From NCBI GenBank assembly GCA_934456315.1, contig CAKSHG010000018.1, forward strand, positions 1 through 18,716: a DNA stretch of 18,716 nucleotides, read 5' to 3'. This DNA comes from an uncultured Oscillospiraceae bacterium (GTDB taxonomy: Bacteria > Bacillota > Clostridia > Oscillospirales > Ruminococcaceae). The notes under the pieces were generated by a model that searched no databases, was not told the origin of the DNA, and saw only the letters and a list, made by a program, of their open reading frames with translations. Below, one piece after another: positions 6,941 to 13,305 of this stretch (positions within the stretch are counted from its first letter, which is position 1; every line of letters begins with the position of its first letter). A program made the translations under genes and the position numbers.

Positions 6941-7336
6941 ATGTCAAATGCAATCGAAGGAGTTCTGGGCGTATCAATGGAGAAGATCCGCGAGATGGTG
7001 GACGTCAACACAATTATCGGCGACCCTATTTCCGCGCCTAACGGAACTACGATAATCCCGGTTTCCAAGGTGTCGTTCGGATTCGCTTCCGGCGGAAGCG
7101 ACCTGCCTGCCCAGGCGGCTGAAAAGTTCGCGGGCGGCGCTGGCGCGGGCGTTACAGTAAAGCCGCAGGCGTTCATCGTTATCAAGGCGGACGGCGACGT
7201 TGAGCTGATGGAGCTCGGCGGCGCAGGCAAGACCAGCCCGCTGGAGGGCGTAGTCGAGGCTATCCCGGGCGTTATCGGCAAGATAAAGGACCTCGTAGGC
7301 AAGAAAAACTCCGACCCCGAGGACGACGCTGAATAA
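6941..7336 (+). CDS. ytfJ: GerW family sporulation protein (YtfJ)
   Basis: A 131-residue protein of the GerW/YtfJ family, small spore-associated proteins needed for normal germination in Bacillus. Typical features are MEKIREMVDVNTIIGDPI near the N terminus, TTIIPVSKVSFGFASGGS at 41-58, a Gly/Ala-rich loop (65-72), VKPQAFIVI (73-81) and a hydrophobic/glycine C-terminal region with an acidic tail. AAAGGAG (6926-6932) precedes ATG 6941. Presence of this gene supports a spore-forming or recently spore-forming lineage. No convincing sigma-F or sigma-G promoter was found by eye in the 30-base gap. Confidence 0.93.
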   Translation: MSNAIEGVLGVSMEKIREMVDVNTIIGDPISAPNGTTIIPVSKVSFGFASGGSDLPAQAAEKFAGGAGAGVTVKPQAFIVIKADGDVELMELGGAGKTSPLEGVVEAIPGVIGKIKDLVGKKNSDPEDDAE

Positions 7337-7346
7337 AATCCGCCTG

Positions 7347-7393
7347 AACTGCGCATGCTATGATGGAAGAAATTTCATCAGAAAGGCGCAGTT
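7347..7393 (+). promoter_or_regulatory. Leader hairpin over the dacF ribosome site
   Basis: AACTGCGC (7347-7354) is perfectly complementary to GCGCAGTT (7386-7393), which ends three bases before the dacF ATG. Inside it TGATG (7361-7365) pairs with CATCA (7376-7380), possibly extended by GAA/TTT around a GAAA loop. The AAAGG ribosome site (7382-7386) is caught at the edge of the outer stem. There is no T-run, so it is not a terminator. TGC-TATGAT at 7356-7364 could alternatively be an extended -10 box lacking a good -35. Confidence 0.45.
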
Positions 7394-7395
7394 AA

Positions 7396-8523
7396 ATGAA
7401 ACGATTTTTAAGAATATCCACGGCTCTGCTGACTGCATGCGCAGTATCTGCGGCGGTCAGCGCGGCTGCCTCGACGGCTCCGGAGAATATTTCGGCGGTG
7501 AGCGCCATCGTCATTGAGGCGGAAACCGGCACCTCCCTCTGGGAGAAAAACGCCGATGAACACCGCGCGATGGCGAGCACCACTAAAATAATGACCGCCC
7601 TGCTGACTATCGAGGCGGGCGACCTCGACCGTGAATTCACGGTCGACCCGCTCGCGATACTTGTTGAGGGCACTTCGATGGGGCTTCGCGAGGGCGACCG
7701 CGTTTCCAGGCGCGACCTGCTCTACGGGATACTCCTGCCCTCCGGCAACGACGCCGCGAATGCGGCGGCGGTTTCGGTCAGCGGAAGTATCAGCGCGTTC
7801 GTCAGGCTGATGAACTCCCGGGCGAAGGAGCTGGGGCTTTCCGACACGCAGTTCGTCACGCCCTCCGGGCTGGACGCGCAGGGGCACTACACCACGGCGA
7901 GAGATTTGGCAAGGCTGACGGCGTTCGCAATGAAGAACGAGGTGTTCCGCGAGGTGGTCTGCTGCCAGTCGGCAACGGTCGAGTTCGGGAACCCTCCGGC
8001 GCCGCGCACTCTGTACAACTCCAACAAAATGCTCAGGCGCTATGACGGCGCGATAGGCGTCAAGACCGGATTCACCGACAACGCGCGGCGCTGCCTTGTT
8101 TCAGCGGCGCAGCGCGGCGGAGTGACTCTCATCGCGGTCACGCTCAACGCCGGGGACGACTGGAACGACCACACCAAAATGCTGGACTACGGTTTCACGC
8201 AGGTACGGGCGTATCCTCTTGAAACCGCCTGCACGAACAGAGTGGCGGTCGCCGGAACGGGGCAGAGCGTCGGAGTCCACGCAGAACCGCGCACGCTGGC
8301 GCTTACTCCGGAGCAGCGCACCCGGCTCACCCGGGAGGTGTACCTGCCCGGATTCGTCTACGGAAGCGTGGAGCGGGACAGGGAACTGGGGAAGATACGT
8401 TTCCTGCTTGACGGGCAGACTGTTGCGGAATGTCCGCTGCTGGCGGATTCCGCAGTGGAAGTGCCGGAGAGCGGGCCGGGATTCTTCGAAAGTATCCTGG
8501 CAAGGCTGGGGATTTTTGTGTAG
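7396..8523 (+). CDS. dacF: Serine-type D-Ala-D-Ala carboxypeptidase (DacF-like, peptidase S11)
   Basis: A 375-residue secreted penicillin-binding protein that trims the terminal D-Ala from peptidoglycan stem peptides. A signal peptide covers about 1-25. Catalytic motifs are intact: S61-T-T-K64, S116-G-N118 and K223-T-G225. The PBP5-type C-terminal beta domain occupies about 262-355. The tail (FFESILARLGIFV) is amphipathic and could hold the protein on the membrane. Length agrees with DacF/DacA enzymes. Its position after ytfJ and before an rluB-type gene matches the sporulation paralogue DacF more than vegetative DacA, so the symbol rests partly on context. The start at 7396 follows AGAAAGG, which lies in a predicted hairpin. 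Confidence 0.9.
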   Translation: MKRFLRISTALLTACAVSAAVSAAASTAPENISAVSAIVIEAETGTSLWEKNADEHRAMASTTKIMTALLTIEAGDLDREFTVDPLAILVEGTSMGLREGDRVSRRDLLYGILLPSGNDAANAAAVSVSGSISAFVRLMNSRAKELGLSDTQFVTPSGLDAQGHYTTARDLARLTAFAMKNEVFREVVCCQSATVEFGNPPAPRTLYNSNKMLRRYDGAIGVKTGFTDNARRCLVSAAQRGGVTLIAVTLNAGDDWNDHTKMLDYGFTQVRAYPLETACTNRVAVAGTGQSVGVHAEPRTLALTPEQRTRLTREVYLPGFVYGSVERDRELGKIRFLLDGQTVAECPLLADSAVEVPESGPGFFESILARLGIFV

Positions 8524-8582
8524 CTTTTTTGCGCAGTGATGCGCTGATTCCGCCCGGGAGGGCGTACATAGAGAGGATAAAT

Positions 8583-9332
8583 ATGGAAAAAGTAAGAATT
8601 CAAAAGATCATCGCAGACAGCGGAAGATGCTCCCGCAGAAAGGCGGAGGAGCTTATCTCCGCCGGAGTGGTAACTGTCAACGGCAGACCCTGCTCGCTCG
8701 GCGACAAGGCGGACCCGTACAACGACCTGATATGCGTGGAGGGCGAGGAGATAGCCGCGGAGCGCGCAGAAAAGCGCTACATCATGCTGAACAAGCCGCG
8801 CGGCTACGTTACCTCCATGGCGGACGAGATGGGCAGAAAGGTCGCCTCCGACCTGCTGACCGACGTACCGGAGCGCGTTTACCCGGTGGGACGTCTGGAC
8901 CGCAATTCCGAGGGACTGCTGATATTCACGAACGACGGCGAGTTCGCGAATGACATCATGCACCCGTCAAAGCACGTTCCCAAGACCTACCGCGTCACCA
9001 TCGACGGCATGGTGACCGAGGATCAGCTCTCCCGGCTTATGTCCGGCGTGGAGCTGGACGACGGCGTTAAAACGCTGCCCTGCACGGTGGAGGTGCTGTC
9101 GGAGGCTCCGGAAAGAACGGTGCTGCGCTTCGTTATCAAGGAGGGCAGGAACCGCCAGATACGCCGCATGTGTACCGCAGTCGGTCTGGAAGTCGGCAGG
9201 CTGCGCCGTATCGCGATCGGCGGCGTAAAGCTCGGAATGCTCAAGCCCGGCGCCTACCGCGACCTGACCAAGGACGAGCTGCGTTCTCTGCGCGCTTCCG
9301 TCGGAAAAGGTCAGAAAAAGAGAGGAAAATGA
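8583..9332 (+). CDS. rluB: Ribosomal large-subunit pseudouridine synthase B family (RluB/RsuA)
   Basis: A 249-residue RNA-modifying enzyme. An S4 RNA-binding domain (about 3-60: RIQKIIADSGRCSRRKAEEL, then VTVNG) is followed by the catalytic domain with GRLDRNSEGLLIFTNDGE at 103-120; D106 is the catalytic aspartate. RNRQIRRM near 196-203 is the family's second signature. Such enzymes make a single pseudouridine in 23S rRNA (RluB) or 16S rRNA (RsuA); the RluB assignment follows Gram-positive gene order (scpAB - ... - rluB) and is not proven by sequence. ATG 8583 is used, although the frame is open to 8430, because GAGAGG (8571-8576) precedes it and the upstream part overlaps dacF. I see no clear terminator after it. 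Confidence 0.9.
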   Translation: MEKVRIQKIIADSGRCSRRKAEELISAGVVTVNGRPCSLGDKADPYNDLICVEGEEIAAERAEKRYIMLNKPRGYVTSMADEMGRKVASDLLTDVPERVYPVGRLDRNSEGLLIFTNDGEFANDIMHPSKHVPKTYRVTIDGMVTEDQLSRLMSGVELDDGVKTLPCTVEVLSEAPERTVLRFVIKEGRNRQIRRMCTAVGLEVGRLRRIAIGGVKLGMLKPGAYRDLTKDELRSLRASVGKGQKKRGK

Positions 9333-9379
9333 TTTATACATTCAAGCGATGATTTGAGATGTATTAAGATTTGTTGAAA

Positions 9380-9408
9380 TTGACAAAAAATTAACCATTT
9401 GATACAAT
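9380..9408 (+). promoter_or_regulatory. Distal promoter P1 of the carboxyltransferase operon
   Basis: TTGACA (9380-9385), 17 bases, TACAAT (9403-9408). The -10 box lies inside a palindrome, so this promoter is probably repressible. Confidence 0.7.
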
Positions 9409-9412
9409 GGTT
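9393..9412 (+). promoter_or_regulatory. Candidate operator: perfect inverted repeat over the P1 -10 box
   Basis: AACCATT (9393-9399) - 6 bases - AATGGTT (9406-9412) is a perfect 7-base-arm palindrome that encloses the -10 hexamer of P1. Position and symmetry fit a dimeric repressor site. It does not match the BirA, FapR or cre consensus as I know them. An RNA role is unlikely because it lies largely upstream of the transcription start. Confidence 0.5.
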
Positions 9413-9454
9413 TTAATGCATAAGATAAAAAATGCAAAAATCTCGGATTTTCAC

Positions 9455-9483
9455 TTGAGTTTTCATATTCAATGTAGTATAAT
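9455..9483 (+). promoter_or_regulatory. Proximal promoter P2 of the carboxyltransferase operon
   Basis: TTGAGT (9455-9460), 17 bases, TATAAT (9478-9483), giving a leader of about 70 bases before the ATG at 9560. It lies 75 bases downstream of P1 and is not covered by the palindrome, so it may give constant expression while P1 is regulated. Confidence 0.6.
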
Positions 9484-9559
9484 TATTGTGGATAAATTTT
9501 AATTAAGACGGGGCAGCTATGTCTGCGCCGATCTCAATAGCAGGTATGGAGGAGATAAA

Positions 9560-10885
9560 ATGGCGTTTTCAAAGACACTGGCTGAGATGGAACAGAACGT
9601 TCCTGACAGCGACGCAAGAAAAAAACTTAATGCCCTCTTCGATGAGGACAGCTTTACCGAGCTTGACAAGTTCCTGTCGGCTGACGGCGCTGTAGGCAGC
9701 GTTGTTTCCGGCTACGGCACAGTTAACGGCGCGACCGCTTACGCTTACGCGCAGGACGTTTCCGTCAAGGGCGGCGCAGTCGACAAGAGCGCGGCTCTCA
9801 AGATCAAGAAGCTGTATGAGCTGGCTGCAAAGAACGGCGCTCCCGTTGTCGCAGTTTTCGACAGCAAGGGCGGCGATATCAACGAGGGTATGGAAGTGCT
9901 CGCTGATTACGGCGACATCATCAAGGCTTCCGCTGCAATTTCCGGCGTGGTTCCGCAGATCGCGGTCATCACCGGCGTATGCGCAGGCGCAGCCGCAGTT
10001 ATCGCTTCCATGGCTGACGTTACAATCATGACCGAGAAGGCAGAGCTGTTCCTGAACGCTCCGTTCAACACACCCGACGGCAAGCTCGAGGGCGCAGGCA
10101 AGGCTGCAAACGCTGCCAAGTCCGGCGTTGCCGACATTCTTGCAAAGGACGACGATGACGCCATCGCCAAGGCTAAGAAGCTGGCTGCTATCCTCCCTGC
10201 AAACAACATTTCCCTCGCAGGAAACGATGATTTCGCAGAGAACGACGCCGCTGTTTCCGCTTCCATGAAGGGCGCGGATCTCGTTGCCGCACTGGCTGAC
10301 AAGAATTCTGTCGTTGAGCTCGGCGCTGAATTCGGCACCGCAGCCTACACCGCTGTTGCAAGCGTAAACTGGGCTACTGTTGCATTCGTAGCGACCGACA
10401 AGGCTGCAAAGCTCACCGCTGCTGACTGCGCAAAGATCGCCAGATTCGTTCAGCTCGCTGACGTGTTCTCTATCCCGGTAGTTACTGTTGTGAACACCGA
10501 GGGCTTCGAGGCTTCCAGCGCAGCAGAGCTTGCAGGCTCCGTCCGCGACGCCGCTAAGCTTGCGCAGGTCTACGCGTCCGCTACCACCACCAAGATCAAC
10601 CTCATCACAGGCAAGGCTATCGGCGCCGCTTACGCTGCATTCGACAGCGCAGACATCTCCTACGCATGGGAGAAGGCTGTTATCGCTCCGATGAACCCCG
10701 AGGCTGTAAAGGCATTCATGGGCGAAGAAACCGATACAACTCCGTTCAAGGCTGCTTCCCTTGGCATGATCGACGGCGTTATCGCTGCCGAGGATACCAA
10801 GCAGGCTGTTGCTTCCGCTGTTGACCTCTGCTCCAGCAAGAGAGTAGTTGCTCCCACCAGAAAGCACGTTAATTTCGTATTTTAA
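9560..10885 (+). CDS. 12S-like acyl-CoA carboxyltransferase subunit, divergent
   Basis: A 441-residue protein with the two-domain crotonase-like carboxyltransferase fold found in transcarboxylase 12S, propionyl-CoA carboxylase beta and methylmalonyl-CoA decarboxylase alpha. The first domain has VPQIAVITGVCAGAAAVIAS (131-150); the second has GKAIGAAYAAF (351-361), then YAWEKAVIAPMNPEA; the protein ends with APTRKHVNFVF, matching the usual P-x-KHGNIPL tail. It is about 70 residues shorter than typical 12S subunits and very Ala-rich, and the central glycine of each oxyanion motif (CAGG, GGAY) is alanine. In the complex it would pass carboxyl between carboxybiotin and an acyl-CoA. GGAGGAG (9548-9554) precedes the start. 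It heads an operon with a biotin carrier and a 5S-type subunit. The acyl-CoA substrate (acetyl-, propionyl- or other) cannot be read from sequence. Confidence 0.82.
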   Translation: MAFSKTLAEMEQNVPDSDARKKLNALFDEDSFTELDKFLSADGAVGSVVSGYGTVNGATAYAYAQDVSVKGGAVDKSAALKIKKLYELAAKNGAPVVAVFDSKGGDINEGMEVLADYGDIIKASAAISGVVPQIAVITGVCAGAAAVIASMADVTIMTEKAELFLNAPFNTPDGKLEGAGKAANAAKSGVADILAKDDDDAIAKAKKLAAILPANNISLAGNDDFAENDAAVSASMKGADLVAALADKNSVVELGAEFGTAAYTAVASVNWATVAFVATDKAAKLTAADCAKIARFVQLADVFSIPVVTVVNTEGFEASSAAELAGSVRDAAKLAQVYASATTTKINLITGKAIGAAYAAFDSADISYAWEKAVIAPMNPEAVKAFMGEETDTTPFKAASLGMIDGVIAAEDTKQAVASAVDLCSSKRVVAPTRKHVNFVF

Positions 10886-10909
10886 TTAAAACATAGAGAG
10901 GTTTTTGAC

Positions 10910-11275
10910 ATGAAAAGATACACTATCACAGTAAACGGCAACGCATACGATGTAACTGTTGACGAGGCTGACGGCTCCGCTGCCCCCGTTGCAGCAGCTC
11001 CCGCTCCCAAGAAGGCAGCTCCCGCAAAGAAGGCTGCTGCTCCCGCAGGCGCACAGGGCAACGCTTCCATCAACGCTCCGATGAACGGCACTATCGTTGA
11101 CGTTAAGGTCAAGGTAGGCGACAAGGTTTCCAACGGTACTGTTATCGCAGTTCTCGAGGCTATGAAGATGGAGAACGATATCGTTTCCGACAGAGATGGC
11201 GTTGTAGCTTCCATCAACGTTGGCAAGGGCGACGCTGTTGAAACCGGCGCTGTTGTTGCGACCCTGAATGCGTAA
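10910..11275 (+). CDS. Biotin carboxyl carrier protein (1.3S-like)
   Basis: A 121-residue carrier. Residues 1-20 form a short strand region, 21-50 a flexible Ala/Pro/Lys linker, and 52-121 the biotinyl domain with E83-A-M-K86-M; K86 is the biotinylated lysine. The length and the arrangement N-terminal cap - linker - biotinyl domain match the 1.3S subunit of transcarboxylase and the gamma/carrier subunits of Na+-decarboxylases. AGAGAGG (10895-10901) precedes ATG 10910. It lies 24 bases after the carboxyltransferase and 18 before the 5S-type gene, and should swing carboxybiotin between those two active sites. Biotin must be attached by a ligase encoded elsewhere. Confidence 0.93.
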   Translation: MKRYTITVNGNAYDVTVDEADGSAAPVAAAPAPKKAAPAKKAAAPAGAQGNASINAPMNGTIVDVKVKVGDKVSNGTVIAVLEAMKMENDIVSDRDGVVASINVGKGDAVETGAVVATLNA

Positions 11276-11293
11276 TTTTTAAGGAGAACAGAA

Positions 11294-12697
11294 ATGGCAA
11301 AATTAAAGATAACTGAAACCGTTCTTCGTGACGCGCACCAGTCCCTGCTTGCCACAAGAATGTCCATGGACGAAATGCGTCCTATCCTCTCCGAGATGGA
11401 TAAGATCGGATTCTACTCCGCAGAGTGCTGGGGCGGTGCAACATTCGACTCCTGCATACGCTTCCTTGACGAGGATCCCTGGGAAAGACTCCGTATCCTT
11501 AGAAAGGAAATGCCGAACACCAAGCTCCAGATGCTGTTCAGAGGACAGAACATGCTGGGCTACCGTCACTACGCTGACGACCTTGTAGAGTATTTCGTAC
11601 AGAAGTCCATTGCAAATGGTATCGACATTATCCGTATCTTCGACGCACTGAACGATATCCGCAACCTCGAAACCGCTATCAAGGCGGCAAAGAAGGAGCA
11701 GGGTCATGCACAGGTAGCTATCTCCTACACCCTCGGCGAGGTATTCACACACGAGTATTACATGAACTACGCAAAGCAGATCGAGAATGCCGGCGCAGAT
11801 TCCATCTGCATCAAGGATATGGCTGCTCTGCTGACTCCTTACGAGGCTGCAAGCCTCGTAAAGGATCTCAAGGCTACCGTAAAGATCCCGATCCAGCTGC
11901 ACACTCACTATACTTCCGGTCTGGCTTCCATGTGCATCATGAAGGCTGTCGAGGCTGGCGTTGACGGCGTTGATACCGCTATGTCCCCGCTCGCGCTCGG
12001 TACTTCCCACGCTCCGACCGAGTCCATCGTTGCAACATTCCAGGGCACCGAGTACGACACAGGTCTTGACCTCGTTAAGCTCAACGAGATCCGCGACTAC
12101 TTCATGAAGCTCCGTAAGAAGTACATCGACAGCGGTCTGCTGGATCCCTCCATGCTGGCTACCAACACCAACGCGCTGATCTATCAGGTTCCGGGCGGAA
12201 TGCTGTCCAACCTGCTGTCCCAGCTCAAGCAGGCTGGCAAGGCTGATCAGCTCGAGGCGGTTCTCCAGGAAGTTCCGCGCGTTCGTAAGGATTCCGGATT
12301 CCCGCCCCTCGTTACACCTACCTCCCAGATCGTTGGTACACAGGCTGTGTTCAACGTTATCACCGGCGAGCGCTACAAGACCGTTACCAAGGAGTTCAAG
12401 GGTCTCGTTAAGGGCGAATACGGCAAGACTCCTGTCGCTATCGATCCCGAGTTCCAGAAGAAGATCCTCGGTGCAGAGGAGCCCATCACCTGCCGTCCTG
12501 CTGACCTGCTCAAGCCCGAGTTCGACGTAATGAAGGAAGAGGTAAAGCAGTACGTTGAGAACGCTTCCGTTGAGGACGTGCTCACATACGCTATGTTCCC
12601 GAAGGTTGCTCCGAAGTTCTTCGAGAAGCGCCGCGACAGACAGGTAGGCATCGACGCAGAGCATGCTGACAAGACCAACAAGGTCCACCCCGTCTGA
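11294..12697 (+). CDS. 5S-type carboxyltransferase (oxaloacetate decarboxylase alpha / pyruvate carboxylase B-like, without biotin domain)
   Basis: A 467-residue TIM-barrel carboxyltransferase that moves a carboxyl group between oxaloacetate/pyruvate and carboxybiotin. R12-D13-A-H-Q-S-L-L-A-T-R-M is the family signature with metal ligand D13; K174 in ICIKDMAALL is the position of the carbamylated lysine; H203 and H205 in QLHTHYTSG are metal ligands. PGGMLSNL is also present. The C-terminal conserved region runs to about 440, and the biotin domain of full-length OadA is absent because it is the separate upstream gene. AAGGAG (11281-11286) precedes the ATG. Members of this family are annotated interchangeably as OadA, PycB or transcarboxylase 5S, and the partners here favour the transcarboxylase reading. 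A strong terminator follows at 12714. Confidence 0.92.
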   Translation: MAKLKITETVLRDAHQSLLATRMSMDEMRPILSEMDKIGFYSAECWGGATFDSCIRFLDEDPWERLRILRKEMPNTKLQMLFRGQNMLGYRHYADDLVEYFVQKSIANGIDIIRIFDALNDIRNLETAIKAAKKEQGHAQVAISYTLGEVFTHEYYMNYAKQIENAGADSICIKDMAALLTPYEAASLVKDLKATVKIPIQLHTHYTSGLASMCIMKAVEAGVDGVDTAMSPLALGTSHAPTESIVATFQGTEYDTGLDLVKLNEIRDYFMKLRKKYIDSGLLDPSMLATNTNALIYQVPGGMLSNLLSQLKQAGKADQLEAVLQEVPRVRKDSGFPPLVTPTSQIVGTQAVFNVITGERYKTVTKEFKGLVKGEYGKTPVAIDPEFQKKILGAEEPITCRPADLLKPEFDVMKEEVKQYVENASVEDVLTYAMFPKVAPKFFEKRRDRQVGIDAEHADKTNKVHPV

Positions 12698-12713
12698 TAA
12701 GTGAATAATCACG

Positions 12714-12740
12714 CCCCGCAGCTCCGGCTGCGGGGTTTTT
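12714..12740 (+). terminator. Intrinsic terminator of the carboxyltransferase operon
   Basis: CCCCGCAG (12714-12721) is perfectly complementary to CTGCGGGG (12728-12735) and is followed by TTTTT. Confidence 0.95.
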
Positions 12741-12931
12741 GTAATCAACCGTAAAATATGCGTATTGTCGAAAATGCATAAATAATGTGAATTTGAAGTG
12801 AAAAACGGGTGAGCTGGCAATGCATAATGGAGGTCCCGTGAGCGTGATTAGAATAGGAAATGCAGTAAAAATGCGGTGGTATCGTTTACAATAGGGTTTC
12901 ATTGATTTTTCGGCGAATTGCACAAATGAAA

Positions 12932-12971
12932 GATTACAAAGTGGTTACAAAACGGTTACAGAATCCGTAAC
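12932..12971 (+). repeat. Three 11-bp-phased GRTTACA repeats ending in a 17-bp palindrome
   Basis: GATTACA (12932), GGTTACA (12943) and GGTTACA (12954) recur at exactly 11-base intervals, so each faces the same side of the helix. The third copy also forms the left arm of GTTAC-A-GAATC-C-GTAAC (12955-12971), a near-perfect palindrome. Phased direct repeats joined to an inverted half-site suggest cooperative binding of a regulator; which one is unknown. Confidence 0.55.
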
Positions 12972-13065
12972 AACTGGGTAAAGACATCTAATGCACGTTG
13001 CCAAAACCGCATTAACTCGCGGATAAATTAAGTTAACAAGGAAATTAATAAAAAATACGCAACTC

Positions 13066-13083
13066 TTGACAAGCTATTGTCAA
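13066..13083 (+). promoter_or_regulatory. Perfect inverted repeat, candidate operator
   Basis: TTGACA (13066-13071) - AGCTAT - TGTCAA (13078-13083). A second pair, CTCTTG and CAAGAG (about 13063-13068 and 13090-13095), flanks it. The TTGACA could pass for a -35 box, but no -10 hexamer lies 16-18 bases on, so a protein-binding palindrome is more likely. It is about 70 bases upstream of the only good -35 box. Confidence 0.45.
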
Positions 13084-13103
13084 TATCAACAAGAGCGCAA
13101 AAT

Positions 13104-13117
13104 TGAAAACGTTTTCC
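13104..13117 (+). promoter_or_regulatory. cre-like LacI-family operator before the sugar importer
   Basis: TGAAAACGTTTTCC matches the cre consensus TGWNANCGNTNWCA at all fixed positions except the last, and contains the perfect 12-base palindrome GAAAACGTTTTC with a central CpG, the hallmark of LacI-family operators. It lies 35 bases upstream of the -35 box of the importer promoter. Global control by CcpA or local control by a sugar-specific LacI repressor are both possible. Confidence 0.6.
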
Positions 13118-13151
13118 CATTTTTTCTGTTAAAAAAGTTCTAAAAAAGGGG

Positions 13152-13180
13152 TTGAAAAATAAAATGATTTATGATAAACT
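13152..13180 (+). promoter_or_regulatory. Promoter of the sugar-binding lipoprotein
   Basis: TTGAAA (13152-13157), 17 bases, TAAACT (13175-13180) with TGA directly before the -10. Predicted start near 13187, giving a leader of about 119 bases. A TATAAT at 13226-13231 has no properly spaced -35 (the nearest TTGAAA is 14 bases away), so it is a poor alternative. Confidence 0.6.
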
Positions 13181-13190
13181 TACAAATGTA

Positions 13191-13274
13191 ATCAAGGAGC
13201 GGTAATTGAAACGCTTCAGACAGAGTATAATTACCCCGAGAAACCTTGATGATTTATTCAGTTCCTTCGGGAAC
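13191..13274 (+). promoter_or_regulatory. Two-tier folded 5' leader plus UUCG hairpin
   Basis: Outer stem ATCAAGG (13191-13197) / CCTTGAT (13244-13250) and inner stem GGTAATT (13201-13207) / AATTACC (13229-13235) are both perfect 7-base pairings. They are separated by an asymmetric internal loop (AGC versus CCGAGAAA) and closed by a 21-base loop (13208-13228). A separate hairpin GTTCC-TTCG-GGAAC (13261-13274) carries the extra-stable C(UUCG)G tetraloop, about 20 bases before the GGGAGG ribosome site. The fold starts about four bases after the predicted transcription start. It matches no riboswitch class I can recognise; mRNA stabilisation is the simplest reading. Confidence 0.55.
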
Positions 13275-13305
13275 AAAATGAAACCTATTTTGGGAGGAAA
13301 AATCT

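Larger units (their letters stand above)
12741..13305. other. Long non-coding regulatory region before the sugar ABC operon
   Basis: No frame here shows credible coding features, and the few open stretches lack ribosome sites. The DNA becomes AT-rich from about 12900 and is dense in symmetric elements: phased GRTTACA repeats (12932-12964), a 17-base palindrome (12955-12971), TTAACT/AGTTAA arms (13015-13036 region), TTGACA-AGCTAT-TGTCAA (13066-13083) nested in CTCTTG/CAAGAG arms, a cre-like operator (13104-13117), a promoter (13152-13180) and a folded leader (13191-13274). The first part (12741-12900) holds nothing I can name. Confidence 0.7.

Noticed and set aside
9569..10867. 432-codon open frame opposite the 12S-like gene
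   Set aside because: Shadow produced by the biased GCN/AAG codons of the real gene; cysteine- and serine-rich nonsense translation and no start signals.
11303..12820. 505-codon open frame opposite the 5S-type gene
   Set aside because: Antisense shadow of a highly conserved enzyme; it also runs through that operon's terminator.
12591..12923. 110-codon minus-strand frame reaching into the intergenic region
   Set aside because: No ribosome site, no recognisable features, and it reads through the terminator of the carboxyltransferase operon.
13066..13094. TTGACA at 13066 as the -35 of the importer promoter
   Set aside because: No -10-like hexamer lies 16-18 bases downstream; the palindromic context explains it better.
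13226..13231. TATAAT as a second importer promoter
   Set aside because: The nearest TTGAAA is only 14 bases away, and the hexamer lies inside the predicted leader fold.
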